A DNA stretch of 64,000 nt, taken from assembly GCA_964564635.1 (NCBI GenBank), contig CAZMAR010000002.1, positions 558,001-622,000 of the forward strand, written 5' to 3'. A program made the translations under genes and the position numbers. The notes below the pieces were generated by a model. It ran no database searches. It saw only the letters and a program-made list of their open reading frames with translations, and was not told the DNA's origin. The DNA comes from Tepidaquicella sp964564635 (lineage in GTDB: Bacteria > Bacteroidota > Ignavibacteria > Tepidaquicellales > Tepidaquicellaceae). Shown here in pieces: positions 25,423 to 35,508 of this stretch; within the stretch, counting starts at the first letter, position 1, and each line of letters begins with the position of its first letter.

Positions 25423-28248
25423 TTATTTACTTTTTAATGCTTTCTGTAAGAACTTTCCCGTTAGTGAATTTGGATTGAGAGAAACTTCTTCCGGAGTTCC
25501 CTCAGCCACTATATACCCTCCCTCATCACCACTACTTGGTCCCAGGTCAATTATATAATCTGCACATTTTATTATATCAATATTATGTTCAATTATAACT
25601 AACGAGTTTCCTTTCCTTAATAATTCCTCAAAACATTTAAGTAACTTTGCAATGTCATACATATGCAAGCCTGTTGTTGGTTCATCAAAAATAAATAAAG
25701 TTTTTGAATAAATTTCCTGGAATGCTAAGTGATAAGCAAGTTTTAATCTTTGAGCTTCACCTCCGGAAAGTGTGTTGCCAGCCTGTCCAAGTTTTAAATA
25801 ACCAAGCCCTACATCTTCGAGGTATTTTAATCTTTTTATAACTTTTGGATAACTCCTAAAAAATCTCATTGCTTCGGTTACAGTCATATTAAGGACTTCA
25901 TATATATTTTTTAGGGTTCCATCACTGCCTTTTATTTTTACTTCGAGAATATCAGTTTTATACCTTTTTCCATTGCATGCTTCACATTCTATATAAATAT
26001 CAGCCATAAACTGCATTTCTATTTTAATTGTGCCGGTTCCTTCACATTTGTCACATCTTCCACCAGGTACATTAAAAGAAAAATATCCGCTTGAAAATCC
26101 TTTATGACGGGCGTATGAAGTTTGAGCAAATATATCTCTTATTTCATCAAAAGCTTTTATATAAGTTATTGGATTACTCCTTGAAGTTCTTCCGAGAGAA
26201 CTCTGATCTACCAATTCAACAAAATCGATTTTTTCTATACCGGTAATTGCATCGTGTTCCCCTGGTTGTACATTGTGAAATCCTTCAAGTTGTTTTTTCA
26301 ATCCATTATATAAAATTGTGTGAATTAATGATGATTTCCCGGAACCACTTACCCCTGTAATACATACAAACATATTTAACGGTATTTTTACAGTAATATC
26401 TTTCAGATTGTTTTCACGTGCTCCTTTTATTGTAATAAAATTTGTGTCTTTATCAATCTTTCTTCTTGAAGACGGAATTTTTATCTTATCCCTTCCGCTT
26501 AGAAATCTACCTGTCAAAGATTTTTTATCTTTCAATAAATCCTTATATTTTCCTTGAAAAATTACTTCTCCTCCGTTTTCTCCTGCAAGTAAACCCATAT
26601 CTATTATTTCATCTGCTTCTTCCATCACTTCTTTGTCGTGCTCAACCACAATTACAGTATTTCCTATGTCACGGAGAGATTTCATAATTTTTATTAATTT
26701 GTGCGTATCGGAAGGATGCAATCCAATTGTAGGTTCATCTAAAACATATATTGAACCAACAAGAGAAGAACCCAGTGCAGTTGATAGATTTATTCTTTGA
26801 GCTTCACCACCGGAAAGTGTAAAGGATATTCTATCCAGAGTTAGATAAGATAATCCTACTTCGTTCAAGTATTTTAATCTTGATATTATTTCTTCTAATA
26901 TTCTACCGGCAACTTTTTTCTCATATTCTGTAAGCTTTAAGTTTTGGAAAAAATCATACGCTTCAGAAATTTTCATCTTTACTACATCATGAATATTTTT
27001 GTTATTTATTTTTACATATAAAGCCTCTTTTCTTAACCTTGAACCATTGCACAAACTACAAGTTGTGTATGCTCTGTATTTGTTCAGTAAAATTCTGTAA
27101 TGTAGTTTATAACTTGCTTCTTTCTCTATCATTTTAAAAAAATTTATCAATCCTATATATCGCTTTCCCCCGTTAAAAATGAAATCTTTTGCTTTTTGTG
27201 AAAGTAATTTATAAGGTAACTCAATATCTAAGTCGTATTTATCTGATTCTGAAATTAAATCTCGTAAATGTTTCGAGTGCTTTGGAGTTGTAAATGGGAC
27301 AATTGCTCCCTGGATTATTGATTTATTTTTATCGGGAATTACGAGGTCATAATCAATATCCATTGTCTTACTAAATCCCTGGCATTTTTTACAGGCACCA
27401 TATGGGTTGTTGAATGAAAATAATTTTGGCTCTGGTTCCTCGAACTTAATTCCATCTTTTTCAAGAAACTGATTAAACTCATAATCTCCAATTATCGTGT
27501 CATTATTCATTATTCTTATATAAAGATATCCATACCCCTCCTTAAAAGCTGTTTCAAGTGCATCATATACTCTTGAGCGAATTTCTTCATCATCAATTTG
27601 ATAGGTTAACCTATCTATTAAAAATCTTATTTCATTTTTACATTCTTTAACTTTGTCTATAATCTCATCCTGTTCTAATTCATTTATATCTATTAAATCA
27701 TTATTACAAAGAATTCTATAAAATCCTTTTGCTCTTATAGAATTTATTCCATCAATTAAATTTTTATCCTCTGAAACTTTTAATTTGCAAAATATCATTA
27801 TTCTATGACCTGAGTAGTTTTTCAGGAACTGTAATATAGTTTCAGGGGAGTTTTTAGTAACTGGGGTATTGCTTATAGGTGAATAAGTGATTCCAATTCT
27901 TGCAAAAAGTAATCGCAGGTAGTCATATATTTCTGTTGAGGTACCAACTGTTGACCTTGAATTCCTTGTTCCTGTCCTTTGCTCAATTGCCATAGATGGA
28001 GCAAGCCCTTCAATTAAATCAACATTTGGTTTATTCATTTTTTCGAGGAATTGCCTTGCATATGCGGAAAGACTTTCTACATATCTTCTCTGTCCTTCTG
28101 CGTAAATTGTATCAAATACAAGAGAAGATTTCCCCGAACCACTAACACCGGTAACAACAATGAATTTGTACTTAGGAATATTTAAATTTATATTCTTAAG
28201 GTTGTTTACCTTTGCTCCGCGTATTATTACATATTTGCGTGCATCCAA
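25423..28248 (-). CDS. uvrA2: excinuclease ABC subunit A, second copy
   Basis: A 941-residue UvrA paralogue with intact Walker A motifs (GVSGSGKSS near 35-43 and again in the second half), signatures LSGGEAQRIN and LSGGEAQRLK, and zinc pairs CKKC/CSLC and CDKC/CEAC. It differs clearly from the copy at 22563 in the DNA/UvrB-contact segment (YARQFLEKMNKPNVDLIEGL against YARQFIGDLEKPDVDKIDGL), so the two are old paralogues, not a recent duplication. The two genes converge with only 22 bases between the stops. It lies 1 nt downstream of a T9SS cargo gene. It may act as a second damage scanner; uvrB and uvrC are not in the window. Confidence 0.93.
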   Translation of the reverse strand: MDARKYVIIRGAKVNNLKNINLNIPKYKFIVVTGVSGSGKSSLVFDTIYAEGQRRYVESLSAYARQFLEKMNKPNVDLIEGLAPSMAIEQRTGTRNSRSTVGTSTEIYDYLRLLFARIGITYSPISNTPVTKNSPETILQFLKNYSGHRIMIFCKLKVSEDKNLIDGINSIRAKGFYRILCNNDLIDINELEQDEIIDKVKECKNEIRFLIDRLTYQIDDEEIRSRVYDALETAFKEGYGYLYIRIMNNDTIIGDYEFNQFLEKDGIKFEEPEPKLFSFNNPYGACKKCQGFSKTMDIDYDLVIPDKNKSIIQGAIVPFTTPKHSKHLRDLISESDKYDLDIELPYKLLSQKAKDFIFNGGKRYIGLINFFKMIEKEASYKLHYRILLNKYRAYTTCSLCNGSRLRKEALYVKINNKNIHDVVKMKISEAYDFFQNLKLTEYEKKVAGRILEEIISRLKYLNEVGLSYLTLDRISFTLSGGEAQRINLSTALGSSLVGSIYVLDEPTIGLHPSDTHKLIKIMKSLRDIGNTVIVVEHDKEVMEEADEIIDMGLLAGENGGEVIFQGKYKDLLKDKKSLTGRFLSGRDKIKIPSSRRKIDKDTNFITIKGARENNLKDITVKIPLNMFVCITGVSGSGKSSLIHTILYNGLKKQLEGFHNVQPGEHDAITGIEKIDFVELVDQSSLGRTSRSNPITYIKAFDEIRDIFAQTSYARHKGFSSGYFSFNVPGGRCDKCEGTGTIKIEMQFMADIYIECEACNGKRYKTDILEVKIKGSDGTLKNIYEVLNMTVTEAMRFFRSYPKVIKRLKYLEDVGLGYLKLGQAGNTLSGGEAQRLKLAYHLAFQEIYSKTLFIFDEPTTGLHMYDIAKLLKCFEELLRKGNSLVIIEHNIDIIKCADYIIDLGPSSGDEGGYIVAEGTPEEVSLNPNSLTGKFLQKALKSK

Positions 28249-28249
28249 A

Positions 28250-29332
28250 TTATTTAGTTACCACCATCTTTTTTACTTGCATCTTGTTGTTTAGATAAAG
28301 TTTATAGTAGTATACTCCTGAAGATAAATTACTTGCATCAAGTCTATATTCATATTTGCCAGGGCTGGCATATTCATCTATTAAAGTAGAAATTTGTCTA
28401 CCTAATAAATCGAAGAGCACTAATTTAACATTACCTGATTCTGGTAAATTATAGTTGATAATTGTATTTTGATTAAATGGATTTGGGTAATTTTGTTCGA
28501 GCTGGAATGTTTCGGGAATTATAGAACTAATTTTCTTTACATTTATAGATGGATTTTCCAGTAAAATTATTTTTCCCGGTATCGGAATGTTCATAAAAAT
28601 GCCAATCTGAGACAATGATATATTTATTGATGGAATAACCTCTTTTACCATCCATATATTCTGCGCAATCCATACAGTATCAGGTCTCTGAACTATTGGT
28701 ACTTCAATAGAAGGCAAAGGAGGTGGTAGAATTATCATATAACTAATTCCGAAAATGGAAACAAATTTTTTAGTATTATAAGGTCCATTTACAGTTACTA
28801 CTACTTCGTCATTTAATCTTTTTGCTTTCATATTTATTCTTAAGGGCAAAGTAAAAGTATCAATTTGAATTGTTGTATCTTTTGCAAATATAGTGTACTC
28901 CGCATTTACTGTTTGGGCAAATCTGTAAAAATTGTACCAGCTTTTAAATGAATTTACGAATTCTAAAAAACTTGTAGTTCCGAAAATTGGAAATGTATCA
29001 GGGAACTGATAAGGAATAAAATATTTCCACGCATTGGTGGATTGAAAGTTGTAAAAGTTTGAGTCTGTATATGGAGCATTCTGATTAAAATTAATAAGAT
29101 TATCTTTTGTCAATACAATACTTGCTAATAGCCCTTTATAATTTGCTATAACTGCAAAAGAATCTATTCTATAATTCGTTAAACTTGTAATAGGGGTATT
29201 ATTAGTGTCAAGTGGTATATTTTTATAGTACCACTTATACCCCGTGCTTCCAGGGAAATATGTGGAAGCATTTTGAGCATATATAGAGGAAACAGTAAAT
29301 AGAATAATGATAATAATTAACCCTTTTTTCAT
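28250..29332 (-). CDS. T9SS type A sorting domain-containing secreted protein
   Basis: 360 residues with a signal peptide (MKKGLIIIIILFTVSSIYAQ). The middle 250 residues are beta-rich with no family I recognise. From about residue 276 comes the sorting domain: FQLEQNYPNPFNQNTIINYN, then VKLVLFDLLGRQISTLIDE, GKYEYRLDASNLSSGVYYYK and a short lysine-containing end. It should be exported by Sec, crossed through the outer membrane by type IX secretion, and released or attached. The gene ends 2 bases before the uvrA2 start, so the two are probably cotranscribed. It is divergent from recG. Confidence 0.85.
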   Translation of the reverse strand: MKKGLIIIIILFTVSSIYAQNASTYFPGSTGYKWYYKNIPLDTNNTPITSLTNYRIDSFAVIANYKGLLASIVLTKDNLINFNQNAPYTDSNFYNFQSTNAWKYFIPYQFPDTFPIFGTTSFLEFVNSFKSWYNFYRFAQTVNAEYTIFAKDTTIQIDTFTLPLRINMKAKRLNDEVVVTVNGPYNTKKFVSIFGISYMIILPPPLPSIEVPIVQRPDTVWIAQNIWMVKEVIPSINISLSQIGIFMNIPIPGKIILLENPSINVKKISSIIPETFQLEQNYPNPFNQNTIINYNLPESGNVKLVLFDLLGRQISTLIDEYASPGKYEYRLDASNLSSGVYYYKLYLNNKMQVKKMVVTK

Positions 29333-29401
29333 TTTGTTAATTTTTAAATTTAAAGGAAATATTCATTTAAATGTTTCTCTCTTTTATTTCATATTAATTT
29401 A

Positions 29402-31561
29402 TTGAAAAATCTAATAATTTGTATTAAAAATGTCAATAGAAGAATTTTGGATATAAAGTACATAAAAGGTATTGGGGAAAAGCGAGCAGTTGCTTTTTCT
29501 AAGATTGGTATTAAGAAAATTGAAGATTTTTTATACTTTATTCCAAGAGCTTATGTAAAAAGAGTTCAGATAAAATCAATAAAAGATTATTTTGACACCC
29601 CTGTAATAATTTTAGGAAAAGTTAAAAGAATAGAGTACCCCTCCCGAGCAAATCATCCTACAGTTGTTTATTTATCAGATGAAACAGGTACGGTCTCGAT
29701 ACCTATTTTTGGTGCAAGTGAATTTAGAGCAAAACAATTTAAATTGAATGAAAAATATTTGTTCTATGGTAAACTATCAGATAACTCATTCATTAGAGTA
29801 ATAAAGTTTGAATATAGAGACCATTTGAAAATAAATGAATCTGATAAAAGAGAATTGAAATTTTGTTCACTTGAATTTTTCCCTATATATGAATTACCGG
29901 GAGAGTTAAAGAAAACATTCATAAAACCATTAACATTAACGAAGATTATATATTTTTCATTCCATAAGATATTTACAGAATTAAAAGAAGAGATTGTAAA
30001 AGAAACACTCTCTGAAGAAATAATATCAAGTTTAAACTTATTTCCTCTTAAAAAAGCATTAGTGAAATTAAATTTTCCAAACAGTATCGAAGAAGCAGAG
30101 AAAGCAAGAAAAAGATGTGCTTTTGATGAGCTGTTCTATCTTGAATTAATTCTTGCAATGAAAAAAAATATGATTAAGATGGAAAGCAAAGGAATTTCTT
30201 TTAATGTTAATATAAAGGATACTGTCGAATATTTTAAAAGATGTCTTGAATTTGAACTTACTGATGCTCAAAAAAGAGTTATGAATGAAATTTATCTGGA
30301 TATGAAGTCAGACAAAGTGATGAATCGATTGTTACAGGGAGATGTTGGAAGTGGTAAAACAATTGTATCTATTTTTGCTATGCTGGTTTCTGTTGTAAAT
30401 GGTTATCAGAGTGCATTAATGTGTCCGACTGAAATTCTTGCAAACCAACATTTTAAGACTGTAAGTGAGTTTATAAATAAGTATAATAAGATTGCCGGAA
30501 CAGATATTAAAGTTGCTCTTTTGGTAGGGGGACAAGGAAAGAAACTAAGAAATGAAATCCTCTCAGATATAAAGAATGGAAATATTTCAATTATTATTGG
30601 TACTCATGCTATTATACAGGAGAATGTCGAATTTAAAAATCTTGGTTTAGCTATAATTGATGAGCAGCATAAATTTGGCGTTTTACAGAGGGCTAAGTTG
30701 AAAGAAAAAGGTTTAAATCCTGATGTTCTTGTTATGACTGCTACTCCAATTCCACGAACATTATCTCTAACAATTTATGGGGATTTGGATATATCGGTAA
30801 TAGATGAGTTACCCAAAAACAGAAAAGAAGTTAAAACTATAGTTAAAAACGAAAATCAGAAAAAAGAAATTTATGATTTTATTAGAAGACAGGTATCAAA
30901 TGGAAGGCAGGTTTATATTGTTTATCCTATAATAGAAGAATCTGAAAAAATTGATTTAAAATCTGCTGAAGAAAATTATATAATTTTAAAAGAAAAAATT
31001 TTCCCTGACCTTAATGTTCAGATGATACACGGAAGAATTAAAGATGAAATAAAAGAAGAAATTATGTCCGAATTCAAAGCAGGAAAAATAAATATACTTG
31101 TTTCTACTACTGTAATTGAGGTAGGAATTGATGTGCGGAATGCTTCAGTTATGATTATAGAAGATGCTCAAAGGTTTGGACTCTCACAACTGCATCAATT
31201 AAGGGGAAGGGTAGGACGTGGAGCCGAGCAATCTTATTGTATATTAATCGCAAAAGAACCATATAGTGTGAATAGCAGAAGGCTTGCTATTATGACTAAA
31301 ACTAATGATGGCTTTCAAATTGCTGAAGAGGATATGAAAATTAGAGGACCGGGAGAATTTTTTGGTGTTCGACAGTCAGGTGAACTCAATTTCCGATATG
31401 CTGATTTGGTAAAAGATATGGAATTATTATTTAAGGCAAGGGATATTGCTTTTAAATTAATAGAAAAAGACCTTCATCTTAGAAGCCCACAAAATATTAA
31501 TATAAGAAACTATTTTATCAATAATTTTAAAGGTTCTCTCCATTTAATGAAAATAGCTTAG
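29402..31561 (+). CDS. recG: ATP-dependent DNA helicase RecG
   Basis: A 719-residue branched-DNA helicase for fork reversal and recombination repair. The N-terminal wedge/OB domain starts after IKYIKGIGEKRAVAFSK (helix-hairpin-helix-like). The helicase core has LLQGDVGSGKTIVS (Walker A), IIDEQHKFGVLQR (DExH), MTATPIPRTLSLTIYGDL (motif III), and QLHQLRGRVGRGAEQSYCIL (motif VI). The C-terminus ends soon after the wedge-contact region. The start TTG at 29402 is the only reasonable start before the conserved region. It is slightly longer than E. coli RecG (693). It is divergent from the T9SS-uvrA2 unit. Confidence 0.95.
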   Translation: MKNLIICIKNVNRRILDIKYIKGIGEKRAVAFSKIGIKKIEDFLYFIPRAYVKRVQIKSIKDYFDTPVIILGKVKRIEYPSRANHPTVVYLSDETGTVSIPIFGASEFRAKQFKLNEKYLFYGKLSDNSFIRVIKFEYRDHLKINESDKRELKFCSLEFFPIYELPGELKKTFIKPLTLTKIIYFSFHKIFTELKEEIVKETLSEEIISSLNLFPLKKALVKLNFPNSIEEAEKARKRCAFDELFYLELILAMKKNMIKMESKGISFNVNIKDTVEYFKRCLEFELTDAQKRVMNEIYLDMKSDKVMNRLLQGDVGSGKTIVSIFAMLVSVVNGYQSALMCPTEILANQHFKTVSEFINKYNKIAGTDIKVALLVGGQGKKLRNEILSDIKNGNISIIIGTHAIIQENVEFKNLGLAIIDEQHKFGVLQRAKLKEKGLNPDVLVMTATPIPRTLSLTIYGDLDISVIDELPKNRKEVKTIVKNENQKKEIYDFIRRQVSNGRQVYIVYPIIEESEKIDLKSAEENYIILKEKIFPDLNVQMIHGRIKDEIKEEIMSEFKAGKINILVSTTVIEVGIDVRNASVMIIEDAQRFGLSQLHQLRGRVGRGAEQSYCILIAKEPYSVNSRRLAIMTKTNDGFQIAEEDMKIRGPGEFFGVRQSGELNFRYADLVKDMELLFKARDIAFKLIEKDLHLRSPQNINIRNYFINNFKGSLHLMKIA

Positions 31562-31614
31562 TACTTTTTAGAATTCACTATATTTGTTATTTTTAAAAAT
31601 AAATCGGAAATATT

Positions 31615-33030
31615 TTGAAAGGAAAACATACAAAAGTTGAGATATTTTTACCGTTGTTAACCATTATTTTAGATGTCTTATCAATTTTTCTTGCCTTTAT
31701 AACCTCTTATTATATCAGATTTTTTTCTTCTTTTCAAAATATTTTTCCTGTGACTGAAGGTATTCCTGAACTAAGCAGTTATATTTATTTTTATCTTTCT
31801 ACCGTGCCTATCTGGATTCTCGTTTTTCAGATAAATAAACTCTACCGTTTAAATAGAAATGTTTTCATTTTTGATGAATTCTTTCCAATTGTGAAATGCG
31901 TCACGATTAGCATTATTGTTTCTATTGGCATTCTTTTCTTTTTCAGGGGGTATTCTTATTCAAGGCTTGTATTTGTTTTGATTTGGATTTCTGCTGTCGT
32001 ATTTATTACTATTTCAAGGTATTTTATGTTGAAACTTGAAAAGACCCTTTATAATAAAAAAATTGCTACTAAGAATGTTGCAATAGTTGGTACAAATAAA
32101 GTTGTTAAAGATATTTATGATAGGTTCAGGAAAAATACTTATGTTGGGTTTAATATTTTAGGGTACTTCACAAGAGACGGGAAAAAATGTTTTGAAGAGG
32201 ATATTTATTTACTTGGAGACTATTCTGCTATTCCTGAAAACATTAAATCAAAAGCAATTCAAAAATTGATTTTATGTTTTACTCCTGAAGAAACCGAAGA
32301 TCTGTATACAATTTTCAAATTATGTGAGGGTATAAATGTTGAATTAATGATGTACCCACAATTTATGGATGTTGTAACAAGTAGGCTTAAAATTGAACAC
32401 TATGATGGAATTCCTTTTATGAAACTTAAATCTATTCCTATGAATGTATGGAATAGAATTATTAAAAGAATTTTTGATTTAGTTTTTTCATTCTTATTTT
32501 TGTTAATAACCTTACCGTTTTTTTTAATTATCGCTGTGATTATTAAACTTACATCAAAAGGTCCTGTTTTTTATTTGCAGGAAAGAGTTGGAATGGATGG
32601 GAAAAAATTTATGATTTATAAATTCAGGTCAATGGTTGTAGATGCTGAAAAAAATGGACCCGTTTTAGTCTCCCCTGATGATAAGCGTTATACTAAAATT
32701 GGCAAGTTTCTTAGAAAACACAGTTTAGATGAATTACCACAATTTATTAATGTTCTAAAAGGTGATATGAGTATCGTTGGTCCAAGACCAGAACGGGAAT
32801 TTTTTGTAAATCAGATGAAAGAGACTATTGTAAGATACCTTGAAAGACACAGGGTAAAGAGTGGTATAACAGGGTGGGCGCAGGTGAACGGTTACAGAGG
32901 ACCAGCTACATCTTTGCAAACAAGAATTGATTATGATATTTATTACATTGAGAATTGGTCTTTGGCTTTTGATTTAAAAATTATTCTAAAAACTATTAAA
33001 GAAGCTCTCTTTTCAAAAAGTGCAATGTAA
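31615..33030 (+). CDS. undecaprenyl-phosphate sugar phosphotransferase (WbaP/CpsE family)
   Basis: A 471-residue polyprenyl glycosylphosphotransferase. Four transmembrane helices occupy about residues 12-125, a CoA-binding-like Rossmann domain follows (VAIVGTNKVVKDIYDRF), a fifth membrane segment lies near 285-305, and the catalytic domain ends the protein. Its motifs KRIFDLVFS, ERVGMDGKKFMIYKFRSM, DELPQFINVLKGDMSIVGPRPE, and VKSGITGWAQVNG are diagnostic. It transfers a sugar-1-phosphate from a nucleotide sugar to undecaprenyl phosphate, starting exopolysaccharide or O-antigen synthesis. It begins with TTG at 31615. Glycosyltransferases for the rest of the polymer are not beside it. Confidence 0.92.
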   Translation: MKGKHTKVEIFLPLLTIILDVLSIFLAFITSYYIRFFSSFQNIFPVTEGIPELSSYIYFYLSTVPIWILVFQINKLYRLNRNVFIFDEFFPIVKCVTISIIVSIGILFFFRGYSYSRLVFVLIWISAVVFITISRYFMLKLEKTLYNKKIATKNVAIVGTNKVVKDIYDRFRKNTYVGFNILGYFTRDGKKCFEEDIYLLGDYSAIPENIKSKAIQKLILCFTPEETEDLYTIFKLCEGINVELMMYPQFMDVVTSRLKIEHYDGIPFMKLKSIPMNVWNRIIKRIFDLVFSFLFLLITLPFFLIIAVIIKLTSKGPVFYLQERVGMDGKKFMIYKFRSMVVDAEKNGPVLVSPDDKRYTKIGKFLRKHSLDELPQFINVLKGDMSIVGPRPEREFFVNQMKETIVRYLERHRVKSGITGWAQVNGYRGPATSLQTRIDYDIYYIENWSLAFDLKIILKTIKEALFSKSAM

Positions 33031-33047
33031 ATTAAATTATTAAAAAA

Positions 33048-33446
33048 TTGATAGCAGTACTTATATTTTATCTTCATACGATTTTTGCAGTATATGTTTT
33101 TGCAAAATCTTTCCAATCTGATGGAATAATCCAGGCTTTATTAAATGTGGTATTTATTATAATATTATTTACTGTTGGATGGACTTTAATTGACGTTATT
33201 ATTGGTTTGATTATTTCAGAACAGGGATATATTATTACAATAAAATACAAAAGTTTACTTGATGAAATTCTCAGGCTTACTGGCTTTTATAAACCTCTTG
33301 GTTATGATAAGGTTCTTTTGACTCCTAAAGATACAACAAGTTTAGTAATTTTGACAATTGTTGAAGTGTTTTTCTATAGATTTTTTTATTCCTTAGGTAA
33401 AGTTAAGGATGAAAAAATTGATTATCCTAATAAAGTTAAAAAGTGA
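33048..33446 (+). CDS. small integral membrane protein of unknown function
   Basis: 132 residues, TTG start at 33048. Hydrophobic helices near 1-20, 31-56 and 95-113 predict two or three membrane spans, with a soluble loop and a lysine-rich tail at the end. I do not recognise the family. The gene follows the sugar transferase by 17 nt, and its TGA overlaps the GTG start of the next gene (GTGA), so it is likely cotranscribed and translated with both. A role beside the sugar transferase is possible but only by position. Confidence 0.65.
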   Translation: MIAVLIFYLHTIFAVYVFAKSFQSDGIIQALLNVVFIIILFTVGWTLIDVIIGLIISEQGYIITIKYKSLLDEILRLTGFYKPLGYDKVLLTPKDTTSLVILTIVEVFFYRFFYSLGKVKDEKIDYPNKVKK

Positions 33447-35473
33447 AAAAAATTTTTCTCATATTATTGTTTCAACTAATTTCTTTAGGGTTTAATAGTA
33501 CTGAAATAAATTCTACTCGTCAATCACTTAACCTCATCGTATCGTTTATAACTTATAATGGATATGGGAATAACCTTTACTTGGATAATTTAATGATTGG
33601 TAAGAAATATGAAAACGATGTTGCTGTGATTTCTATCCTAAATATAAAAAAAGATACAACTTTTGTTACTGACACTAATTCAAAAGTAATAGTTCCTCAA
33701 GCAGTTATATTTAATGCAGGCAATAATAATGTAACCACCCCATTCAATGTTGAAATGGATATAGAAGAATTTGGATATAATTCAATAGTAAAAGTTCAAT
33801 CCCTGAACTCCAAATTAAGCACTGTTGTTACATTTGATACTCTTGAAATTAATTTCGGAATACCTTTCACCACAAAAGTAATTTCTCAATTAAAAGATAC
33901 AAATTATAGTAATGATACTCTTTCTCAAAAATCAATTTATTTAGTGGGTGCACCTAAAAGAATACTTGTTGAAGAATTTACAAGTGCTACATCTCCTGCC
34001 TGCGCATTTCAGGACCCCTATCTTGATTTGTTTCACAATAATAATATTAATGACTTGTGTGTAATTAAATACCATATAGGTTTTCCTCCCCCTGGGAATG
34101 ATTCTATGTACCTTAAAAACCCAATTGAATCAGATTATAGAAGAAATTACTATTACGCAAATTCGGTACCTTATACTATTCTAAATGGTATTCAGAGGTT
34201 ACAACTACCTTATGCTTATGATTCTCTAATAAATGCTAATTTTAATAAAGCAAGGAAATATGGTAGTCCTGTTTCCATTGAGGTTTCAGATAGTAATTTT
34301 TCGGAAGATTCAGTTAAAATTAAGGTTAATTTACACATAATTTATACTTTAAAACCTGCAATATATAGACTTAGAATTGCTGTTGTTGAAAGAAAAGTTG
34401 AATATGATAATCCTCCTGGTACGAATGGGATAAAAACATTTTATGATGTATTCAGAAAGTTTTATCCTGATACAAATGGAATTATAGTGAATAGTTCTCA
34501 GGGGAATTATCAATTTGAAATAAAATATCGTAAAGATGATTATTGGAACGATTCACTTATTTATTCAATTGCTTTTTTGCAGGAAGATTATAGCAGGGAA
34601 GTATTAAACAGTGGAAAATCTAAAATTTTATATTTAAATGATAATTTCAATAAATCGTATAGGATATTTTCAAAAGCAGATATTAATAATAATTTAAAAT
34701 TTAATTCTTTTTACTCTTTTATCAATTTCACTGATAATTTTTCAGATTCAAATGCCAATTGTTGGTATGAATTATTTGAATATCAATTCCCTCCAAACAA
34801 CTGGACTGTTAAAAATAATGACAGATTACTTTCTTTTGAGGAAGCCTCACCATATAACGGTATAAGTTATGGAGGTATGAAATGTGTTAAGATGCCTTTT
34901 TATGATTATAGTAACACTGGAGAAAGAGATACACTTATATCACCAGTAATTTATAATATAAATCCTGAAGATACATTGCAATTTGATTATGCTTATGCAA
35001 GATATATAGGAAATTTTGTTGATAGTTTAAGAGTTGAGATATCTACTGATGGCGGTTCAACTTTCCACACAATTTTTAATAAAGGTGGCAATCAACTTGC
35101 AACTGCTCAGTCTACTACTTTGTCATTTGCTCCTACTACCATAAAAGACTGGAAAACCTTCTACTATCCCATGCAAAATTTATTTAACAACGATTTCTCA
35201 AAAAATAATCATTCATTTAGGTTAAATCCAAATTATCCTAATCCTTTTAATCCCAGAACCAAAATCAATTTTCAGGTTTTTAGGGAATCTTACATAATTC
35301 TAAAAGTATTTGATATTACCGGGAAAGAAATTGTTACTCTTCTTTCTGAAACAAAAAACCCAGGTGAATATACAATAGAATTTGACCCTCGAGATCTATC
35401 ATCAGGAATATATTTTTTCCGGATGACATCAGAAAATCATTCAGAAACTCAAAAAATGATTTACATCAAGTAG
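33443..35473 (+). CDS. Omp28-like T9SS type A sorting domain protein
   Basis: 676 residues, starting with GTG at 33443 inside the preceding stop. A signal peptide precedes about residue 20. Residues about 173-270 resemble the Omp28-related thioredoxin-like domain (RILVEEFTSATSPACAFQDP...), which usually has a CxxC-type pair after EEFTG, but only one cysteine is present here. A further beta domain follows (DTLQFDYAYARY, VEISTDGGSTFHTIF), then the sorting domain with NPNYPNPFNPRTKINFQVF and DITGKEIVTLLSE. It should be surface-exposed or secreted. Function is unknown. The gene is in a run with the sugar transferase. Confidence 0.8.
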   Translation: MKKIFLILLFQLISLGFNSTEINSTRQSLNLIVSFITYNGYGNNLYLDNLMIGKKYENDVAVISILNIKKDTTFVTDTNSKVIVPQAVIFNAGNNNVTTPFNVEMDIEEFGYNSIVKVQSLNSKLSTVVTFDTLEINFGIPFTTKVISQLKDTNYSNDTLSQKSIYLVGAPKRILVEEFTSATSPACAFQDPYLDLFHNNNINDLCVIKYHIGFPPPGNDSMYLKNPIESDYRRNYYYANSVPYTILNGIQRLQLPYAYDSLINANFNKARKYGSPVSIEVSDSNFSEDSVKIKVNLHIIYTLKPAIYRLRIAVVERKVEYDNPPGTNGIKTFYDVFRKFYPDTNGIIVNSSQGNYQFEIKYRKDDYWNDSLIYSIAFLQEDYSREVLNSGKSKILYLNDNFNKSYRIFSKADINNNLKFNSFYSFINFTDNFSDSNANCWYELFEYQFPPNNWTVKNNDRLLSFEEASPYNGISYGGMKCVKMPFYDYSNTGERDTLISPVIYNINPEDTLQFDYAYARYIGNFVDSLRVEISTDGGSTFHTIFNKGGNQLATAQSTTLSFAPTTIKDWKTFYYPMQNLFNNDFSKNNHSFRLNPNYPNPFNPRTKINFQVFRESYIILKVFDITGKEIVTLLSETKNPGEYTIEFDPRDLSSGIYFFRMTSENHSETQKMIYIK

Positions 35474-35508
35474 TACAACAATTTATTTAAATATTCAGTT
35501 TACCAGTT

